Of a stretch of DNA of 64,000 bases, positions 1 through 9,218 are shown one piece after another. Under the pieces are notes generated by a model. It was given only the letters and a program-made list of their open reading frames with translations, had not been told where the DNA came from and did not search any database. Numbering within the stretch: position 1 is the stretch's first letter; every line of letters starts with the position of its first letter. Position numbers and translations under genes: made by a program. The DNA is from Variovorax sp. (GTDB taxonomy: Bacteria > Pseudomonadota > Gammaproteobacteria > Burkholderiales > Burkholderiaceae_C), in the NCBI GenBank assembly GCA_025352265.1, contig JANXTS010000012.1, positions 1 through 64,000 on the forward strand, read 5' to 3'.

Positions 1-101
1 TTCTTGGTTGGATAGCCCAGCTGGCGAATGGTCGCCCTGACGCGTTTGCCGAGCTTGATGTACAGCTCGACCGCTCTAATCCTGTCTTTGTATGAATACA
101 T
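1..101 (-). CDS. IS3-family transposase OrfA, N-terminal 33 codons only
   Basis: The minus-strand reading starts at ATG 101-99 and gives a peptide beginning MYSYKDRIRAVELYIKLGKR, followed by a segment ending RQLGYPTK. This is the N-terminal helix-turn-helix start of OrfA in a common IS3 subfamily, whose product binds the IS ends and is normally fused by programmed frameshift to the OrfB DDE integrase. A strong ribosome binding site, GGAGG, lies at 112-108 on the minus strand, six bases before the ATG. The gene is cut by the window edge, so whether the element is intact cannot be judged. Confidence 0.75.
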   Translation of the reverse strand, partial: MYSYKDRIRAVELYIKLGKRVRATIRQLGYPTK

Positions 102-191
102 GAACTACCTCCTGGTAGTCCAAGATTTCATCCGCATCCCCAACGCCCTAAGCAAGACCCCTCGAAGACGTGCCGCTTCGACCGTGTATCA
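1..191 (-). mobile_element. IS3-family insertion sequence, 5' end (continues beyond window)
   Basis: The left edge contains the start of a minus-strand IS3-type transposase gene, so an insertion sequence runs off the window. Read on the minus strand, the bases from 191 downward begin TGATACACGG. A TGA start is common for IS3-family terminal repeats, so 191 is offered as the element end, but the other end is not visible and the inverted repeat cannot be confirmed. The outer boundary is therefore inferred; the presence of the transposase start is seen. Confidence 0.55.
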
Positions 192-265
192 GGGAGGATT
201 TGAACTTCTCCTTGGGAGATTTGCCGGGAGATAAGCGGTAAACACAGGTCTTTCTGGGAGATTTA
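192..265. repeat. Four short direct copies of GGGAGATTT-like motif
   Basis: Copies are GGGAGGATTTG at 192-202, GGGAGATTTG at 214-223, GGGAGATAAG at 226-235 and GGGAGATTTA at 256-265. They lie between the proposed IS end and the tRNA-like fragment, in bases that do not read as coding. The spacing is irregular (22, 12 and 30 bases), so this is not a CRISPR or a regular iteron array. They could be recombinase arm-type sites or chance; no function is assigned. Confidence 0.35.
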
Positions 266-270
266 AGGGC

Positions 271-339
271 CTTACTTTCACTGTAAGTCGTTGATTTATA
301 TGGGGTATCGGGTTAGTTCGATTCCAATCGCGCCTACCA
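271..339 (+). other. tRNA-like 3' fragment, candidate attachment-site scar
   Basis: Bases 271-287 can fold as an anticodon-type arm (CTTAC, 7-base loop, GTAAG). Bases 312-328 resemble a T arm with the TTCGATT loop, and the segment ends in a 7-base acceptor-like strand, a discriminator A and CCA at 337-339. No matching 5' acceptor strand or D arm is visible upstream, and the T stem has one A-C mismatch. It is therefore not a complete tRNA. A 3' tRNA fragment ending in CCA next to an IS is what tyrosine-integrase insertion or excision at a tRNA gene leaves behind. A short T-run follows at 348-354. From 102 to 512 no gene is seen. Confidence 0.4.
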
Positions 340-512
340 ATTTCCCGTTTTTTTAGATCACAGCTCCGGCCTCACTGCTTAACCTTGGCCGGTCCAGCAC
401 TGTGAATCGTTGCTCGATCCGCTGCGCCGAACTATTCGGTTCAGGTTTTTTGCATCAAGCGGGTCAACTCTCGCCACCGATCGCGGGATTTTTGGACATA
501 CTACGTAACCAG

Positions 513-908
513 ATGTCCTCTTTCACCACAGACCCGACTTCCGCTTCGTCGCACACTGCGATCGAACCCGCGCTTGAAGAAATGCGGCTTGCCGCGTTGC
601 TGCGGCAGGCGCCGCTTGAGTTCGCGCGCGTCGTCTATGGTCTTAATGACCGCGCCAACGGTCGTGCTGGCACGATGGCAGCGGAAGAGGTTGCTCGTAC
701 CGTGCGCCAAGGTTCGCCAGTAACGCGCGAACGTGCCGAGCAGCGGGCTCGGGCGTACCTGCCCGTGGCAGGGCAGGAGCACTGCCCGCGCTGCTGGATA
801 TTTAACGGCATCAAGAGTCCGCTCCACTATCGTGAACCGATTGACACGCGCCCCGAATCGGCCGCGTGCAAGGTCTGCGGTGCAGAGTACGCCACCGCGC
901 TCGACTGA
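513..908 (+). CDS. Hypothetical protein with C-terminal zinc-ribbon-like cysteines
   Basis: A 131-residue protein not matched to a named family here. The N-terminal part is Ala/Arg rich and probably helical. The C-terminal part carries CPRC and later CKVC, two CxxC pairs about 30 residues apart that could bind one zinc as a ribbon. The ATG at 513 is chosen because the upstream extension to 402 reads as unstructured, but no clear ribosome binding site supports it, and ATG 582 is a fallback. It lies about 120 bases upstream of phaR on the same strand. Function unknown; a nucleic-acid or protein-binding role is only a guess from the cysteine pattern. Confidence 0.55.
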   Translation: MSSFTTDPTSASSHTAIEPALEEMRLAALLRQAPLEFARVVYGLNDRANGRAGTMAAEEVARTVRQGSPVTRERAEQRARAYLPVAGQEHCPRCWIFNGIKSPLHYREPIDTRPESAACKVCGAEYATALD

Positions 909-1027
909 CGCCACCGTTTCGACACCGCCGCACTCGTGGCGGTCAGGGTAAACCTTGTCGCGATGCTGCGAAGCCGCTCCCTAGAATGCCCCCGACGCGA
1001 CGGCGCGAACACATGAAGGAGTCCCTA

Positions 1028-1561
1028 GTGCAGAGCAAGAAGTCCGGTGGCAAGCCGGTACAACGCGTCATTAAAAAGTACCCGAACCGAAGGCTCTACG
1101 ACACCGAAACCTCCACCTACATCACGTTGACGGACATCAAGCAACTCGTGATGCAGAGCGCACTGTTCGTGGTGCGAGACGCAAAGTCCGGCGACGACCT
1201 GACGCGCAGCATCCTGCTGCAGGTCATCCTCGAAGAAGAAGCGGGTGGTGCGCCGATGTTCACGGAGCAGGTGCTCTGCAGCATCATCCGTTTTTACGGG
1301 CAGACCATGCAAAGCTACATGGGCCCGTATCTGGAAAAGAACATCCAGGCCATGACGGAGGTGCAGGCCCAGCTTTCTGAAAAAGCCGAAGGTCTAACGC
1401 CAGAGCTGTGGTCTCGCTTCATGACGACGCAGTCGCCCATGTTGCAAGGACTCATGGGCAACTATGTCGAGCAATCAAAGAACGTCTTTTTGCAGATGCA
1501 GGAGCAGATGCAGAAGAACACTGAGCAGGTGCTCGGCGCGTTCGGGCTGAAGCGCCCCTGA
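1028..1561 (+). CDS. phaR: Polyhydroxyalkanoate synthesis repressor PhaR
   Basis: PhaR is a DNA-binding repressor that senses polyhydroxybutyrate granules and controls phasin and PHB genes in the cytoplasm. The protein opens with the family's conserved N-terminal DNA/PHB-binding block, seen as VIKKYPNRRLYDTETSTYI, then DLTRSILLQVILEEE, and a Gln/Met-rich C-terminal tail (about residues 140-175) of the type that mediates oligomerisation. Start: GTG 1028 is preferred over ATG 1013 because AAGGAG at 1016-1021 lies six bases before the GTG, giving 177 residues, the usual length. No PHB synthase or phasin gene is next to it; it stands alone before rimO, which begins 40 bases after its stop. Confidence 0.93.
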   Translation: MQSKKSGGKPVQRVIKKYPNRRLYDTETSTYITLTDIKQLVMQSALFVVRDAKSGDDLTRSILLQVILEEEAGGAPMFTEQVLCSIIRFYGQTMQSYMGPYLEKNIQAMTEVQAQLSEKAEGLTPELWSRFMTTQSPMLQGLMGNYVEQSKNVFLQMQEQMQKNTEQVLGAFGLKRP

Positions 1562-1601
1562 AAGCCGTATTGCCGCAAGATAGCTGGGACAATACGGAGA
1601 T

Positions 1602-3011
1602 ATGAGCGAAGCTGTCTCCCCCGAACGAACGGCCCCTGCGGTCGCTGCCCCCAAGGTCGGCTTTGTCAGCCTGGGTTGCCCTAAAGCCTTGACCGATTCC
1701 GAATTGATCCTTACGCGTCTCAGCGCAGAGGGGTATCAGACCTCCAAAACGTTCGAAGGCGCCGACCTGGTGATCGTGAACACCTGCGGCTTCATCGATG
1801 ACGCCGTCAGAGAAAGTCTCGATGCCATTGGCGACGCGCTGGCTGCAAACGGCCGGGTCATCGTGACCGGATGCCTCGGCGCAAAGACCGGCGATCTGGG
1901 TGGCAACCTGGTACGTCAAATGCACCCCAGCGTGCTTGCTGTGACCGGACCGCATGCAACGCAGGAGGTCATGGATGCGGTGCACCTGAACCTGCCTAAA
2001 CCGCATGATCCGTTCATCGATCTCGTGCCGGGCGCGTTCGGCATCGCCGGGCTCAAGCTCACACCGCGTCACTATGCGTATTTGAAGATAAGTGAAGGCT
2101 GCAACCATCGCTGCACTTTCTGCATCATTCCGTCGATGCGTGGTGATCTCGTGTCGCGACCCGTTGGCGATGTTTTAAGCGAAGCCAAGGCGCTGTTCGA
2201 AGGCGGTGTGAAAGAACTGCTGGTGATCAGTCAGGACACTTCAGCCTATGGTGTCGACGTCAAATATCGCACGGGCTTCTGGGACGGAAAACCAGTGAAG
2301 ACGCGCATGGTTGACTTGGTCCGAACGCTCGGCGAAATTGCCGAGCCATACGGTGCATGGGTCCGTTTGCACTATGTGTATCCGTACCCGAGCGTCGACG
2401 AAATCATTCCCTTGATGGCGAGCGGGCAGGTGCTGCCGTACCTCGATGTTCCGCTTCAACACAGCCACCCGGACGTGCTCAAGCGCATGAAGCGTCCGGC
2501 CAGTGGTGAGAAGAATCTGGAGCGCATCGCGCGCTGGCGCGAGGGCTGTCCGGAGCTTGTTATCCGCAGCACCTTCATCGCGGGCTTCCCAGGCGAAACA
2601 GAGGCCGAGTTCGAGCATCTGCTCGACTTCATCCGCGAGGCGCAAATTGATCGGGCGGGTTGTTTTGCGTACAGTCCCGTCGTGGGCGCTACTGCCAACG
2701 ACATCCCCGGCATGCTGCCTTTCGAAGAGCGCGAAGCGCGTCGCGGCAGGTTCATGGAAGTGGCCGAGGCGGTGTCGACCACGAAGCTGAAAAAACGTGT
2801 TGGCGCGACAATGCAGGTTCTCGTCGATTCGGCGCCGGGCCTGGGTCGAAAGGGCGGTGTGGGCCGGAGCTATGCCGATGCGCCGGAGATCGACGGCACC
2901 GTCCGATTGCTGCCGCCGGAGAAAATCAGCAAGACCTTGAAGGTGGGCGAATTCACTCGCGCTCGCATCGTCGGCGCTGAAGGTCACGACCTGATCGCGC
3001 TACCGGTTTGA
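1602..3011 (+). CDS. rimO: Ribosomal protein S12 methylthiotransferase RimO
   Basis: RimO is a radical-SAM enzyme that adds a methylthio group to the conserved aspartate of ribosomal protein S12. The 469-residue protein has the three parts expected: an N-terminal UPF0004 domain with cysteines in [22 protein letters not shown] and TGCLG; a radical-SAM core with the CNHRCTFC cluster motif near residue 167; and a C-terminal TRAM domain (about 400-469) that contacts the substrate. The N-terminal extension of about 15 residues ([15 protein letters not shown]) is typical of beta-proteobacterial members. It stands between phaR and a convergent tRNA-Leu gene. Confidence 0.95.
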   Translation: MSEAVSPERTAPAVAAPKVGFVSLGCPKALTDSELILTRLSAEGYQTSKTFEGADLVIVNTCGFIDDAVRESLDAIGDALAANGRVIVTGCLGAKTGDLGGNLVRQMHPSVLAVTGPHATQEVMDAVHLNLPKPHDPFIDLVPGAFGIAGLKLTPRHYAYLKISEGCNHRCTFCIIPSMRGDLVSRPVGDVLSEAKALFEGGVKELLVISQDTSAYGVDVKYRTGFWDGKPVKTRMVDLVRTLGEIAEPYGAWVRLHYVYPYPSVDEIIPLMASGQVLPYLDVPLQHSHPDVLKRMKRPASGEKNLERIARWREGCPELVIRSTFIAGFPGETEAEFEHLLDFIREAQIDRAGCFAYSPVVGATANDIPGMLPFEEREARRGRFMEVAEAVSTTKLKKRVGATMQVLVDSAPGLGRKGGVGRSYADAPEIDGTVRLLPPEKISKTLKVGEFTRARIVGAEGHDLIALPV

Positions 3012-3039
3012 TGGCGTACGCGCTGTTCGATTGGGCAAC

Positions 3040-3064
3040 AAAAAAGCCACCGGAGACCGGTGGC
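3040..3064 (-). terminator. Intrinsic terminator of tRNA-Leu
   Basis: GCCACCGG, a 3-base loop and CCGGTGGC form an 8-bp stem at 3046-3064. On the minus strand it is followed by six T residues (3045-3040), a textbook rho-independent terminator downstream of the minus-strand tRNA. On the plus strand it follows the rimO stop but lacks a proper T tract, so it would stop rimO transcripts only weakly. Confidence 0.85.
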
Positions 3065-3101
3065 TTGATTCGCATAAACCTTGAGTGGTTTTATTTAAAC
3101 T

Positions 3102-3186
<85 letters not shown>

Positions 3187-3265
3187 CCACATGCTGCACA
3201 AGTGCAACGTGTTTTGAATTTCAGGAAAGAGAGATTGTATCAAAAATAACGGCCATCCCAGCGGC

Positions 3266-5557
3266 TTGCTGGATGAGATCGAAGGCTCGGTTCAAGGACA
3301 TCGCGATGGTCACGGCTTCGTGCAACGCGACGATGGTGAAGCGGACATTTACCTGCCCCCCAATGAGATGCGTGCGGTACTGCACAAAGACCGCGTTAAG
3401 GCACGCGTGGTGCGGCAAGACCGCCGCGGCCGGCCCGAAGGGCGCGTCGTAGAAATCGTCGAACGCCCCGAGCAACCCATCATCGGCCGCTTGCTGCACG
3501 AGGGCGGCATCTGGCTTGTCGCACCGGAGGACAAGCGCTACGGGCAAGACGTGCTGATCCCGAAGGGCGCGACTGGTACCGCCAAAGTCGGTCAGGTTGT
3601 CGTCGTGCAGCTTACGGAGCCGCCTGCACTGTTCGGTCAGCCGGTCGGCCGCGTCAAAGAGGTCCTGGGTGAGATCGACGATCCTGGAATGGAGATCGAA
3701 ATTGCAGTGCGCAAGTATGGCGTGCCGCATGAGTTTTCCGAGGCATGTCTGGCCGAAGCCAAGTCATTGCCAGACACAGTCCGACCCGCAGACAAGAAGG
3801 GTCGCATCGACCTGACCGATGTGCCGCTCGTCACCATCGACGGTGAAGACGCGCGCGACTTCGACGACGCCGTGTACTGCGAGCCGGCCAAAGTTGGCCG
3901 CGGCAAAGGTTGGCGATTGCTCGTTGCCATCGCCGACGTGAGTTCGTATGTGCAGACCGGTTCGGGCATCGACATTGACGCCTACGACCGCGCCACCAGC
4001 GTGTACTTTCCACGTCGCGTCATTCCGATGCTGCCGGAGAAGCTGAGCAATGGTTTGTGCTCACTCAACCCTGAAGTCGAACGCCTGTGCATGGTGTGCG
4101 ACATGCTGGTCGCGGCAGACGGCGAGATCTACGCGTACCAGTTCTATCCGGCCGTAATGTTCAGCCATGCGCGCTTCACGTACACCGAAGTCGCGGCGAT
4201 TCTGGTCAACACGCGTGGCCCTGAAGCTGCCAAGCGCAAAGACCGTGTCAAGGATCTGCTGAATCTGTCCGATGTCTACAAAGCGCTGCTCAAGCAACGC
4301 GGCAAGCGTGGCGCGGTCGACTTCGAAACCACGGAGACGCAGATCATTTGCGACGACGCGGGGCGCATCGAAAAGATCGTCCCGCGTACGCGCAACGAGG
4401 CGCACCGGCTGATCGAAGAAGCCATGCTTGCGGCCAATGTGTGCAGTGCCGACTTCATCGCCGAAGGCAAGCATCCGGGCTTGTACCGCGTGCACGAAGG
4501 CCCGACGCCCGAAAAGAAGGAGATCCTTCGCGGCTACTTGAAGGCTATGGGCGTCGGCTTGTCGATTACCGACGACCCCAAGCCAGGCGAGTTCCAGGCG
4601 ATTGCGCTGGCGACGAAGGAGCGGCCTGACGCACAGCAAATCTCCACGATGCTGCTGCGCTCGATGCAGCAGGCGATCTACACGCCGATCAACAGCGGTC
4701 ACTTCGGTTTGGCGTACGAGGCTTATACGCACTTCACCAGCCCGATTCGTCGATACCCCGATCTGCTTGTTCACCGCGTCATCAAGGCGATTCTCAACAA
4801 GCAGAAGTACACGCTTCCGATGTTACCGACGCCTGGCGAGGCGCATGCCAAGCTCGCAAAGCGATTGGCATCGCGTGTCAAGGCGCCGACCGCCAAGCCC
4901 GAGAAGGCTGCCGTTGCGCCGACCAAGGAAGTGCAGGCGTGGCAGGCCGCCGGTTTGCACTGCAGCGCCAATGAGCGGCGTGCCGACGAAGCCAGTCGCG
5001 ACGTCGAGGCTTGGCTCAAGTGCAAGTACATGCGCGAGCATCTCGGCGAGGAATATGGCGGCGTCGTCAGCTCTGCGACGACCTTCGGCATTTTCGTCAC
5101 GCTCGACGCGATGTATGTTGAAGGGCTGGTGCACATTACCGAACTCGGCGGCGAGTACTTCAAGTTCGACGAGATGCGGCAGGAGCTGCGCGGTGAGCGC
5201 ACCGGCATTCGTTATGCGATCGGGACGCGTGTTCGCGTCCAGGTGAGTCGAGTCGACCTCGACGGTCGTAAGATCGATTTCCGGCTGGTGCGTGAGGGCG
5301 AGGATCTCACTTCGCGCGCGATGAAAGACAAGGGCGTGTCGTCGAACGGCGCGCTGGTTAAAGCGTCGGCCAAGCGTGGCTCGCGGCACAAGACTGAAGC
5401 AGTTGCCGAGCGCGGACATGATCGCGTCATCGTTGCTGCCAGTGCAGGCGGCGAGGTTGCGATGCCGGCAGCGGCACCGCAATCGGCCATGCAAGCTTTC
5501 AAGTCGGCCGTGAAAAACGCTGCCAACAAGATGAAGGGGCGCAAGCCGCGCCGTTGA
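3266..5557 (+). CDS. rnr: Ribonuclease R
   Basis: RNase R is a 3'-5' processive exoribonuclease that degrades structured RNA and helps in rRNA quality control and trans-translation. The 763-residue protein has cold-shock-type OB domains (about 5-140), an RNB catalytic domain whose signature TIDGEDARDFDDAV at 190-203 supplies the metal-binding aspartates (D192, D198, D200, D201), an S1 domain (about 590-680) and a basic Lys/Arg-rich C-terminal tail. The N-terminal winged-helix domain of the E. coli enzyme is absent. The TTG start at 3266 lacks a ribosome binding site. The frame stays open to 3218, and a non-standard ATC at 3239 follows AGGAAAGAGAG with ideal spacing, so the true start is uncertain. 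Confidence 0.92.
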   Translation: MLDEIEGSVQGHRDGHGFVQRDDGEADIYLPPNEMRAVLHKDRVKARVVRQDRRGRPEGRVVEIVERPEQPIIGRLLHEGGIWLVAPEDKRYGQDVLIPKGATGTAKVGQVVVVQLTEPPALFGQPVGRVKEVLGEIDDPGMEIEIAVRKYGVPHEFSEACLAEAKSLPDTVRPADKKGRIDLTDVPLVTIDGEDARDFDDAVYCEPAKVGRGKGWRLLVAIADVSSYVQTGSGIDIDAYDRATSVYFPRRVIPMLPEKLSNGLCSLNPEVERLCMVCDMLVAADGEIYAYQFYPAVMFSHARFTYTEVAAILVNTRGPEAAKRKDRVKDLLNLSDVYKALLKQRGKRGAVDFETTETQIICDDAGRIEKIVPRTRNEAHRLIEEAMLAANVCSADFIAEGKHPGLYRVHEGPTPEKKEILRGYLKAMGVGLSITDDPKPGEFQAIALATKERPDAQQISTMLLRSMQQAIYTPINSGHFGLAYEAYTHFTSPIRRYPDLLVHRVIKAILNKQKYTLPMLPTPGEAHAKLAKRLASRVKAPTAKPEKAAVAPTKEVQAWQAAGLHCSANERRADEASRDVEAWLKCKYMREHLGEEYGGVVSSATTFGIFVTLDAMYVEGLVHITELGGEYFKFDEMRQELRGERTGIRYAIGTRVRVQVSRVDLDGRKIDFRLVREGEDLTSRAMKDKGVSSNGALVKASAKRGSRHKTEAVAERGHDRVIVAASAGGEVAMPAAAPQSAMQAFKSAVKNAANKMKGRKPRR

Positions 5558-5589
5558 TTTCAAATTAAAGCAACAGGAGAACAAGAGAC

Positions 5590-6351
5590 ATGAGCGTTGA
5601 GAACAAAGGCCGCGTTGCGGTGGTCACGGGCGCCGGCACCGGCATTGGCCGCGCTGCGGCATTGGCATTACTGGGCGATGGATGGAATGTCGTTCTCGCT
5701 GGCCGCCGGCTCGAACCGCTCGATGCGGTGGCCCATGAATCGGGTGTCGGGGAGCACGTGCTTGCGGTACCGACAGATGTGTCGCGTCCAGAGTCGGTAC
5801 AGGCATTGTTCGCTGCTGCAGTCGACCGCTTCGGCCGTGTTGACTTGCTGTTCAACAACGCTGGCGTCGGTAACCCGCCGGGTCCCTTTGAAGACTGGAC
5901 CGAAGCGCAATGGAAGGGTGTTGTCGACATCAACTTGAGCGGCATGTTCTACTGCATTCAGCAGGCTTTCCGCACGATGAAGGCGCAGACGCCACGCGGT
6001 GGTCGCATCATCAATAACGGCTCAATCTCGGCAACGACGCCGCGACCGAATTCGATTGCCTACACGGCAACCAAGCATGCCGTGAAGGGCCTGACTAAAA
6101 CAGCGTCTCTCGATGGCCGCAAGTACGACATCGCCGTAGGACAGGTCGACGTCGGCAATGCTATGACTGAGCTGGCATCTCGTATGGGCAAGGGCGTGCC
6201 GCAAGCCAATGGCGAAATGGGCATCGAGCCGCTGATCGACGTGAAGATCGTCGGTCAGTCGGTGCTGTATATGGCTAACCTGCCGCTTGAGGCCAACGTG
6301 TTGTTCCACACGATCATGGCAACCAAGATGCCGTTCGTAGGTCGCGGCTGA
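5590..6351 (+). CDS. SDR family NAD(P)-dependent oxidoreductase
   Basis: A classical short-chain dehydrogenase/reductase of 253 residues. The Rossmann motif TGAGTGIG is at residues 13-20, NNAG at 89-92, and the catalytic set is Ser145, Tyr158 and Lys162 (YTATK). The cofactor loop has Arg39-Arg40 after the second strand, which usually favours NADP(H); this is inference. The start follows AGGAGA at the end of the short gap after rnr. The substrate cannot be told from sequence. The gene is convergent with nnr, 26 bases away, so it is probably the end of the rnr transcript or a single unit. Confidence 0.88.
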   Translation: MSVENKGRVAVVTGAGTGIGRAAALALLGDGWNVVLAGRRLEPLDAVAHESGVGEHVLAVPTDVSRPESVQALFAAAVDRFGRVDLLFNNAGVGNPPGPFEDWTEAQWKGVVDINLSGMFYCIQQAFRTMKAQTPRGGRIINNGSISATTPRPNSIAYTATKHAVKGLTKTASLDGRKYDIAVGQVDVGNAMTELASRMGKGVPQANGEMGIEPLIDVKIVGQSVLYMANLPLEANVLFHTIMATKMPFVGRG

Positions 6352-6377
6352 TTTGGAATTTGCGCGGACCTGGGGGT

Positions 6378-7865
6378 TTAGTTCGGTAGCCGCCGGGCCA
6401 AGCCACCAGCCGTGAGCGGCTGGTCGTCGGGCCAAAGGTCGGCAAGGGCGCCATGGCGCCACACCGCTTCGCGCGCCGCATACAGCGCGGGGCGTCCCCC
6501 CGCCAGTGCAGCGCCCACCATCCCGGCCAGCACGTCGCCGGTGCCCGCGGTCGCCAGGCGCGCACTGCCGGTAAGGTTGATGGTCGGTGCGGCGCTGCTG
6601 CCGGCAACGATCGAGCCCGAACCCTTGAGTACCACCACACCGAAACGCGCCGCCAATGTTCGGGCAGCCGTAAGCCGGTCCGATTGCACTTCGCTCGTCG
6701 ACACGCCAAGCAAGCGTGCTGCTTCGAGCGGATGCGGCGTGAGCACAGTTGCTCGGCCACGTCGCAGGCGTGCTTCGAGCGACTGCTGCAGGCTGACATC
6801 AAGGGAGATCACGTTAAGGGCGTCGGCATCCAGCACCAATGACTTGGCGGTCGCGATGACACGCGGAAGGAAGGTTCGCACAGCGGTCCCACCGCCGCAG
6901 CCGCAAACAACGGTCAGCTGCGAAAGGTCGAGCGACTCGGCCTTTCGCAGCATCAACTCCGGCTGCTGGGTGTCGACTCTTGCTGCATGAGGGTCGAGCA
7001 AGCCGAGGAGCACGCGACCTGCGCCTGAATGCAGGGCGGCAGACGCCGCCAACAGCGCTGCGCCCACCATCCCGGGTGCACCACCGATCACGGCGACGTC
7101 GCCATAGCTGCCTTTGTGCGATGCATGCGTCCGCGGGGTCGCCAAGGGTTTGCCGGCCAGCGTTGCGATCGGCGCCTCTTCCGTAGGAGCGCACCCCAGG
7201 TCGTCGAACCACACTTCACCCGCAGCGTCGCGGCCTTGCGCGGTAAAGAGGCCGGGCTTTAAGGTCAGAAGGCTGAGGCAGTAGCGATTGGGGAGGGCTC
7301 CTTTGCTGTTCGCCGAGTGTTTGTCGCCTGAGGACGCATTCGTGGCATTCACAGCGAGCACGCCCGTATCAGCATTCAGGCCAGACGGCACGTCGATGCT
7401 TAACAGGGGCGCCTCGGAAGCGCGCATGTGCTGCAGCCAGGCGGCCATCTTGCCGTCAGGCGCGCGCGCCGAGCCGATGCCGAGGAGGGCGTCGATCGCC
7501 AAATCGTGCTGTGCGGGGGGCTCATCGACGATGACGACGCCCGCCTCGCGGGCGCGCCGCAGCGACGCCCTTGCGTCCGCTGGCAAACGAGCCTCATCGC
7601 CACAAAAAGTGACAACGGGCGCGAAGCCGCGACGCTGCAACTCACGCGCAGCCTCGAAGCCGTCGCCTCCGTTGTTTCCGGGACCGCAAGCGATCCAGAC
7701 GATGCGGGCGTGCGGCGCGATCGCCATCGCAAGGCGCGCGGTCGCAATGCCGGCGCGCTGCATGAGCGTGTGAGCGGGGAGTGCAGCTGCGTGAGCGACT
7801 TCGACGCAACGTGTGGTCACGATGTCGAACAGATCGCAAACGGTTTCGGGCGTGATGCGGTGCAT
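6378..7865 (-). CDS. nnr: Bifunctional NAD(P)H-hydrate epimerase / ADP-dependent dehydratase
   Basis: This enzyme repairs damaged hydrated NADH and NADPH: the N-terminal half interconverts the R and S hydrates and the C-terminal half dehydrates the S form using ADP or ATP. The 495-residue protein shows both halves: a YjeF_N domain (about 1-215) with CGPGNNGGDGFEAAR near residue 59, and a ribokinase-like YjeF_C domain (about 225-490) with the nucleotide/catalytic motif GTGDVLAGMVGA. It begins 12 bases after dadA stops and is likely the last gene of the amidase-dadA-nnr minus-strand set. No signs of damage. Confidence 0.94.
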   Translation of the reverse strand: MHRITPETVCDLFDIVTTRCVEVAHAAALPAHTLMQRAGIATARLAMAIAPHARIVWIACGPGNNGGDGFEAARELQRRGFAPVVTFCGDEARLPADARASLRRAREAGVVIVDEPPAQHDLAIDALLGIGSARAPDGKMAAWLQHMRASEAPLLSIDVPSGLNADTGVLAVNATNASSGDKHSANSKGALPNRYCLSLLTLKPGLFTAQGRDAAGEVWFDDLGCAPTEEAPIATLAGKPLATPRTHASHKGSYGDVAVIGGAPGMVGAALLAASAALHSGAGRVLLGLLDPHAARVDTQQPELMLRKAESLDLSQLTVVCGCGGGTAVRTFLPRVIATAKSLVLDADALNVISLDVSLQQSLEARLRRGRATVLTPHPLEAARLLGVSTSEVQSDRLTAARTLAARFGVVVLKGSGSIVAGSSAAPTINLTGSARLATAGTGDVLAGMVGAALAGGRPALYAAREAVWRHGALADLWPDDQPLTAGGLARRLPN

Positions 7866-7877
7866 TGCCGTATATCT

Positions 7878-9134
7878 TCAGTCCAGCATCAGACGTTCGA
7901 CACCCAGACCTTCGAGATCGATCTCTGGTCGGCGGCCACCGACCAGATCGGCTACTACGCGCGCGCTGCCGCAAGACAGCGCCCAGCCGCTGGAGCCATG
8001 CCCCAGGTTGAGCCAAACGCCCGCAATGCCGCTGGCACCGAGCACCGGTGGACCATCGGGCAGCATGGGTCGTGCGCCTTTCCATTGCTGCACGCCTGCC
8101 TGCAACGTGGCAGCACCAGGGAACCAGTCTTGCAACACCTTGTAGAGCGTCTGTAGTGCAGCAGGATTCATCGTGTCGAGCGAGCCACCCAGTTCCGCGC
8201 TACCGGCCACGCGAACCCGTTGGCCGAGGCGCGAAATCGCGACCTTGTAGCGCTCGTCCATGACCGCGCTCCGGGGCGCGTTCAGCGGCTCGCGAATGTT
8301 GGCGCTGATCGAGTGGCCATACACCGGCGCGAGTGGAATGCGCAAACCCAAAGGCCGCAAAAGACGGGCCGATGCAAGGCCGGCACACATGACGACCGCA
8401 TCGAAGTGGATGGCAGGCGAGCCGGCTGCAAGTGACAGAGTGGTCGGGGCAGATCGACTCAGCGGCGCGATGTCGCAGTTGAAGTGAAATTGAGCGCCGA
8501 GCGCCTCTGCCTCCCACTTCAGCAGCAACGCGAATTGACGGCAATTGGCGACCTCATCATCCGGCAAATGGATGGCGCCGGCCAGGTCGGTGTCGGTGTT
8601 CAGCGCGGGCTCGACGCGACGGGCTTCGTCGGCATCGACCTCCCGAAAATTCGTGCCGGCTTCGCGCAAAACATCTAGGCCGGGTTGTACGAGTTTTTGT
8701 TCGCGGCGGGAGCGCAGCAGAACCAGGTAGCCATCGCTTCGCTCGTAGCTCAACTCGCGGGTTTCAGTGACGCTATGCAGGCGCGTTCGGCTGTAGAACG
8801 CCAGGCGCTGCATGCGGCTTCGGTTCGCCAGATAGGTTTCCAGCTTGCATGCTTTAAGCCAGCGAGACATCCAGCCGACGTCGCGCGCACTGATGGGCCA
8901 GGAAAGCTTTATGGCACCGTGCGTCGAAAGAAGCGATCGAAGCACCTTGCCGCGCATGCCAGGGGCCGCCCAAGGCGTCACATAGCCCGGTGCAACCACT
9001 CCAGCATTGGCAAAGCTGGCTTCCTCTGCGGCGGCGCCGCGACGCTCAAACACCGTCACTTCATGCCCGTCGGCCGCCATCTCCCAAGCGGTTGTGACGC
9101 CGATGATGCCGGCGCCCACGATCGCAATTTTCAT
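7878..9134 (-). CDS. dadA: D-amino acid dehydrogenase (DadA-type FAD oxidoreductase)
   Basis: DadA-type enzymes oxidise D-amino acids to 2-oxo acids at the inner membrane, passing electrons to the respiratory chain. The 418-residue protein has the N-terminal FAD Rossmann motif GAGIIG at residues 7-12, the segment FANAGVVAPGYVTPW expected of DadA, and a C-terminal glycine-rich block, LNLGHGSSGWALSCGSARVVADL, that closes the flavin site (quoted in part: GHGSSGWALSCG). The length is normal. No alr/dadX racemase or lrp-type regulator is adjacent; the neighbours are an amidase upstream and nnr downstream, so the substrate could differ from D-alanine. Confidence 0.86.
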   Translation of the reverse strand: MKIAIVGAGIIGVTTAWEMAADGHEVTVFERRGAAAEEASFANAGVVAPGYVTPWAAPGMRGKVLRSLLSTHGAIKLSWPISARDVGWMSRWLKACKLETYLANRSRMQRLAFYSRTRLHSVTETRELSYERSDGYLVLLRSRREQKLVQPGLDVLREAGTNFREVDADEARRVEPALNTDTDLAGAIHLPDDEVANCRQFALLLKWEAEALGAQFHFNCDIAPLSRSAPTTLSLAAGSPAIHFDAVVMCAGLASARLLRPLGLRIPLAPVYGHSISANIREPLNAPRSAVMDERYKVAISRLGQRVRVAGSAELGGSLDTMNPAALQTLYKVLQDWFPGAATLQAGVQQWKGARPMLPDGPPVLGASGIAGVWLNLGHGSSGWALSCGSARVVADLVGGRRPEIDLEGLGVERLMLD

Positions 9135-9218
9135 TCGAACTCTTTAATCAATAAGGTCTGTTGTTTGCCTCCGCAGAAGAGTAGGGGCGCGCAGCGAATA
9201 GCAAGAAGCTTGTTTGCG

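Noticed and set aside
271-339. Possible tRNA with UCA anticodon (tRNA-Sec) because the loop reads TTTCACT
   Set aside because: There is no 5' acceptor strand or D arm, position 37 would be C, and the T stem has a mismatch; only a fragment can be supported.
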